The translations under genes and the position numbers were made by a program. This document shows, piece by piece, positions 4,783-6,266 of a stretch of 6,266 nucleotides of DNA. The DNA is from Methanomassiliicoccales archaeon (lineage in GTDB: Archaea; Thermoplasmatota; Thermoplasmata; Methanomassiliicoccales; UBA472), in contig JALOTM010000056.1 of NCBI GenBank assembly GCA_025457905.1, positions 1-6,266 of the forward strand, written 5' to 3'. The notes under the pieces are model-generated. The model did not search any database, was not told the origin of the DNA, and was given only the letters and a program-made list of their open reading frames with translations. Numbering within the stretch: the first letter of the stretch is position 1; each line of letters opens with the position of its first letter.

Positions 4783-6215
4783 GACGACCCCCCCAGCCTG
4801 AGGCCGCGCGCCCGCACATGAGGGCCCCCGGTCCAAACGGGGATGCCCTGCATGGGGTCCCCCTTCCCGCAGGTGGCGGCATTGAACTTGAGGTCCTTCC
4901 CCACCGCGTCCACCGCCGACCAGAGGGCGGGCGTGGTCAGCTCCAGGACCGGGTTGCGCAGCCTCTGGCGAAGCTGGCCGTCCTCGATGCGGAAGGCCTC
5001 CAGCCCCACGTACCTCTGGTTGTAGCGGCGGTCGTCGATGTTCCATTCCATGAAGTTCTTGATATAGACGCCATAGTCCACGCCCTCGATGAGCTCCTCC
5101 AGGCTGAGGTCGCCCGGCTCCACGAAGGTGTTGGACATGCGGACGATGGGCTCACGGTTGAAGGCCACGGAGCGGGCGGAGGCGTTGCTGCGCACCCCCA
5201 TGGCATGCGCCGTCTCCCGGTTGTGGAGGAACTCGTTGATGCGGCCCTCCTTGATGAGGTGCCTCCTCCGGGCCTTGACCCCCTCGTCATCGAACGGATA
5301 GAAGCCGAAGGAGCGCGGCAGGGTGGGGTCCTCGACCACGTTCACCACCTCCGATCCGACCTTCATCCCCAGCGAATCCCGCCTGAGGTACGCCTCCCCG
5401 GCCTGGGCCGCCTCCCTCCCGAGGATGCGGTCCGCTTCGCCCGGATGACCTGAGCTCTCGTGGCTGACGATGCCCACCACCTCCGGCCCCAATACCACGT
5501 CGCCCTGCTCCTCGCGGGCCGCCTCGGCCTTGAGAAGCACGCTGGCCAGGGTATCGGTCTCCTCCTTGAGCAGCCTTGGCACGTCCCAGCGCTCCGCCGC
5601 CTCCCAGCCCGAGGACTCTCCCAGGCTGATGAACCTCTGGATGGACCCGCGGCCGGGCTCGAAGGCCGTCAGGAAGGCGTCCAGGGAGACCCGGGGGATG
5701 ACGCTGTGAACCTTGGCCCCGTCGGAGGTGAGCACGGACTTCTCGGTGGTCAGGGTGTCCAGGGAAAGGTACCTCCCGGGGAGCTTCACCCCCGCGGCCT
5801 CCGCGGCTGCCAGGGCGGCGGCGTCCGCCTCCTTGAGCAGGTCCAGGCGCGCCTCCAGACCGACGGCCTCGAAGCCCACGCGCGGGCGCACCTCAACCTT
5901 CCCCTGGGCGAGGTCGGCCGGCCCCATGGCGATGGGCACCCTGTTGCTACGCCCCGCCGATCTGGCGCTCGCCACGACCCTCTTGACCATGGCCCGGAGC
6001 TCCCTCTTGCCCAACTGGTTGGTGGCGCCGAAGCCGAGGCCGCCCTCGACGATGGCGCGGAAGGCCATGCCCCTCTTGGTCTCGAAGGAGGCCACCTCCG
6101 GCTCTCCGTTCTTCAGCAGATTGGACTCGCTCCGGTCGGTCTGATACCTCGCCTCGGCGTAGCTGGCCCCCTGTGCCAGGGCCAGAGATATTATGAACTC
6201 CAGCTCGTCCTCCAT
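4779..6215 (-). CDS. tldD: TldD, zinc metalloprotease subunit
   Basis: TldD is the catalytic half of the TldD-PmbA(TldE) heterodimer, a cytosolic peptidase. The 478-residue length matches the family (E. coli about 481). Seen: an N-terminal domain with AEARYQTDRSE (20-30) and GMAFRAIVEGGLGFGATNQL (49-68), a linker, then the protease domain. The zinc motif HESSGH (252-257) fits HExxxH and is followed by PGEAD (258-262). Further blocks are VVEDPTLPRSFGFYPFDDEG (293-312), EFLHNRETA (328-336) and NFMEWNIDDRRYNQRYVG (387-404). Cys449 in AATCGKGD, just before QGIPVWTG, is the conserved C-terminal cysteine that supplies the third zinc ligand. All catalytic residues are therefore intact. ATG 6215 has AGGGG eight nt upstream. 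It is the first gene of a two-gene unit, its TGA overlapping the pmbA ATG by four bases. A G7 tract (minus strand, 4794-4788) just before the pmbA start encodes part of its last residues. Confidence 0.95.
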   Translation of the reverse strand: MEDELEFIISLALAQGASYAEARYQTDRSESNLLKNGEPEVASFETKRGMAFRAIVEGGLGFGATNQLGKRELRAMVKRVVASARSAGRSNRVPIAMGPADLAQGKVEVRPRVGFEAVGLEARLDLLKEADAAALAAAEAAGVKLPGRYLSLDTLTTEKSVLTSDGAKVHSVIPRVSLDAFLTAFEPGRGSIQRFISLGESSGWEAAERWDVPRLLKEETDTLASVLLKAEAAREEQGDVVLGPEVVGIVSHESSGHPGEADRILGREAAQAGEAYLRRDSLGMKVGSEVVNVVEDPTLPRSFGFYPFDDEGVKARRRHLIKEGRINEFLHNRETAHAMGVRSNASARSVAFNREPIVRMSNTFVEPGDLSLEELIEGVDYGVYIKNFMEWNIDDRRYNQRYVGLEAFRIEDGQLRQRLRNPVLELTTPALWSAVDAVGKDLKFNAATCGKGDPMQGIPVWTGGPHVRARGLRLGGSS

Positions 6216-6223
6216 GACCTCTA

Positions 6224-6228
6224 CCCCT
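6224..6228 (-). promoter_or_regulatory. Ribosome-binding site of tldD
   Basis: On the minus strand AGGGG lies eight nt before ATG 6215. A closer AGAGGT is only one base from the ATG and is too near to work. This supports the start at 6215. Confidence 0.45.
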
Positions 6229-6253
6229 GTCGTTGAGCAGAGGAAAGCGGGCG

Positions 6254-6260
6254 TAGATAA
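6254..6260 (-). promoter_or_regulatory. Putative TATA-like element for the tldD-pmbA unit
   Basis: On the minus strand TTATCTA lies about 40 nt before ATG 6215. A start about 25 nt downstream, near 6230, would give a short leader containing the AGGGG ribosome-binding site. The window ends six bases further, so the upstream context cannot be judged. Confidence 0.28.
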
Positions 6261-6266
6261 GCCCTT

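Noticed and set aside
3532..4821. 429-codon open frame on the plus strand opposite pmbA and the end of tldD
   Set aside because: It is low-complexity Gly/Arg/Val/His-rich translation with no family motif, exactly antisense to well-conserved TldE blocks. Long antisense frames are expected in GC-rich genes.
4783..5046. Upstream extension of the pmbA frame into tldD
   Set aside because: The extension is out of frame with the conserved TldD C-terminus, which includes Cys449. The ATGA overlap gives the normal PmbA length of 441 residues.
1..6266. CRISPR array, insertion sequence, tRNA or rRNA
   Set aside because: No regularly spaced repeats, transposase motifs, terminal inverted repeats, cloverleaf or rRNA signature were seen. 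The gene packing and uniform GC-rich codon use suggest an ordinary chromosomal segment without recent transfer.

Overview
This window looks like a compact, GC-rich archaeal chromosome segment. The archaeal call rests on the first gene, whose partial product carries the four-cysteine finger and the PPGVFVGRYGYPKV signature of Nre, a DNA-repair family restricted to archaea. Very short intergenic gaps and possible leaderless starts (TATA-like elements about 26 nt before a start codon with no Shine-Dalgarno) fit the same picture. The lineage cannot be fixed from this window; a Thermoplasmatota-type or other euryarchaeal genome is a guess from GC content and gene types. TAG ends three of the six complete genes, which argues against a lineage that routinely reads TAG as pyrrolysine.

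Layout: (1) 1-250, minus: 5' part of an nre gene, running off the left edge. (2) 251-478: divergent intergenic region, AT-richer, with TATA-like elements facing both ways. (3) 479-841, plus: small DGC-domain putative zinc-binding protein. (4) 854-1801, minus: protein with two GNAT-type domains, its ATG overlapping by one base the stop of (5) larB, 1801-2592, minus. (6) 2593-2665: 73-bp divergent promoter region. (7) 2666-3460, plus: larE. (8) 3457-4782, minus: pmbA/tldE, convergent with larE, the two TAG stops sharing one CTAG palindrome. (9) 4779-6215, minus: tldD, whose stop overlaps the pmbA start by four bases (ATGA). (10) 6216-6266: start of the tldD upstream region.

Functionally there are two modules. 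LarB and LarE catalyse the first two steps of nickel-pincer nucleotide (NPN) cofactor synthesis: carboxylation of nicotinic acid adenine dinucleotide to pyridinium-3,5-biscarboxylic acid mononucleotide, then its conversion to the bisthiocarboxylic acid. The nickel-inserting LarC and an NPN enzyme such as the racemase LarA are not in the window. TldD and PmbA/TldE form a heterodimeric metalloprotease, with TldD carrying the zinc site and PmbA lacking it. The tandem GNAT protein, translationally coupled to larB, is the least explained gene and the best candidate for an undescribed link. No mobile element, CRISPR array, tRNA or rRNA was seen.
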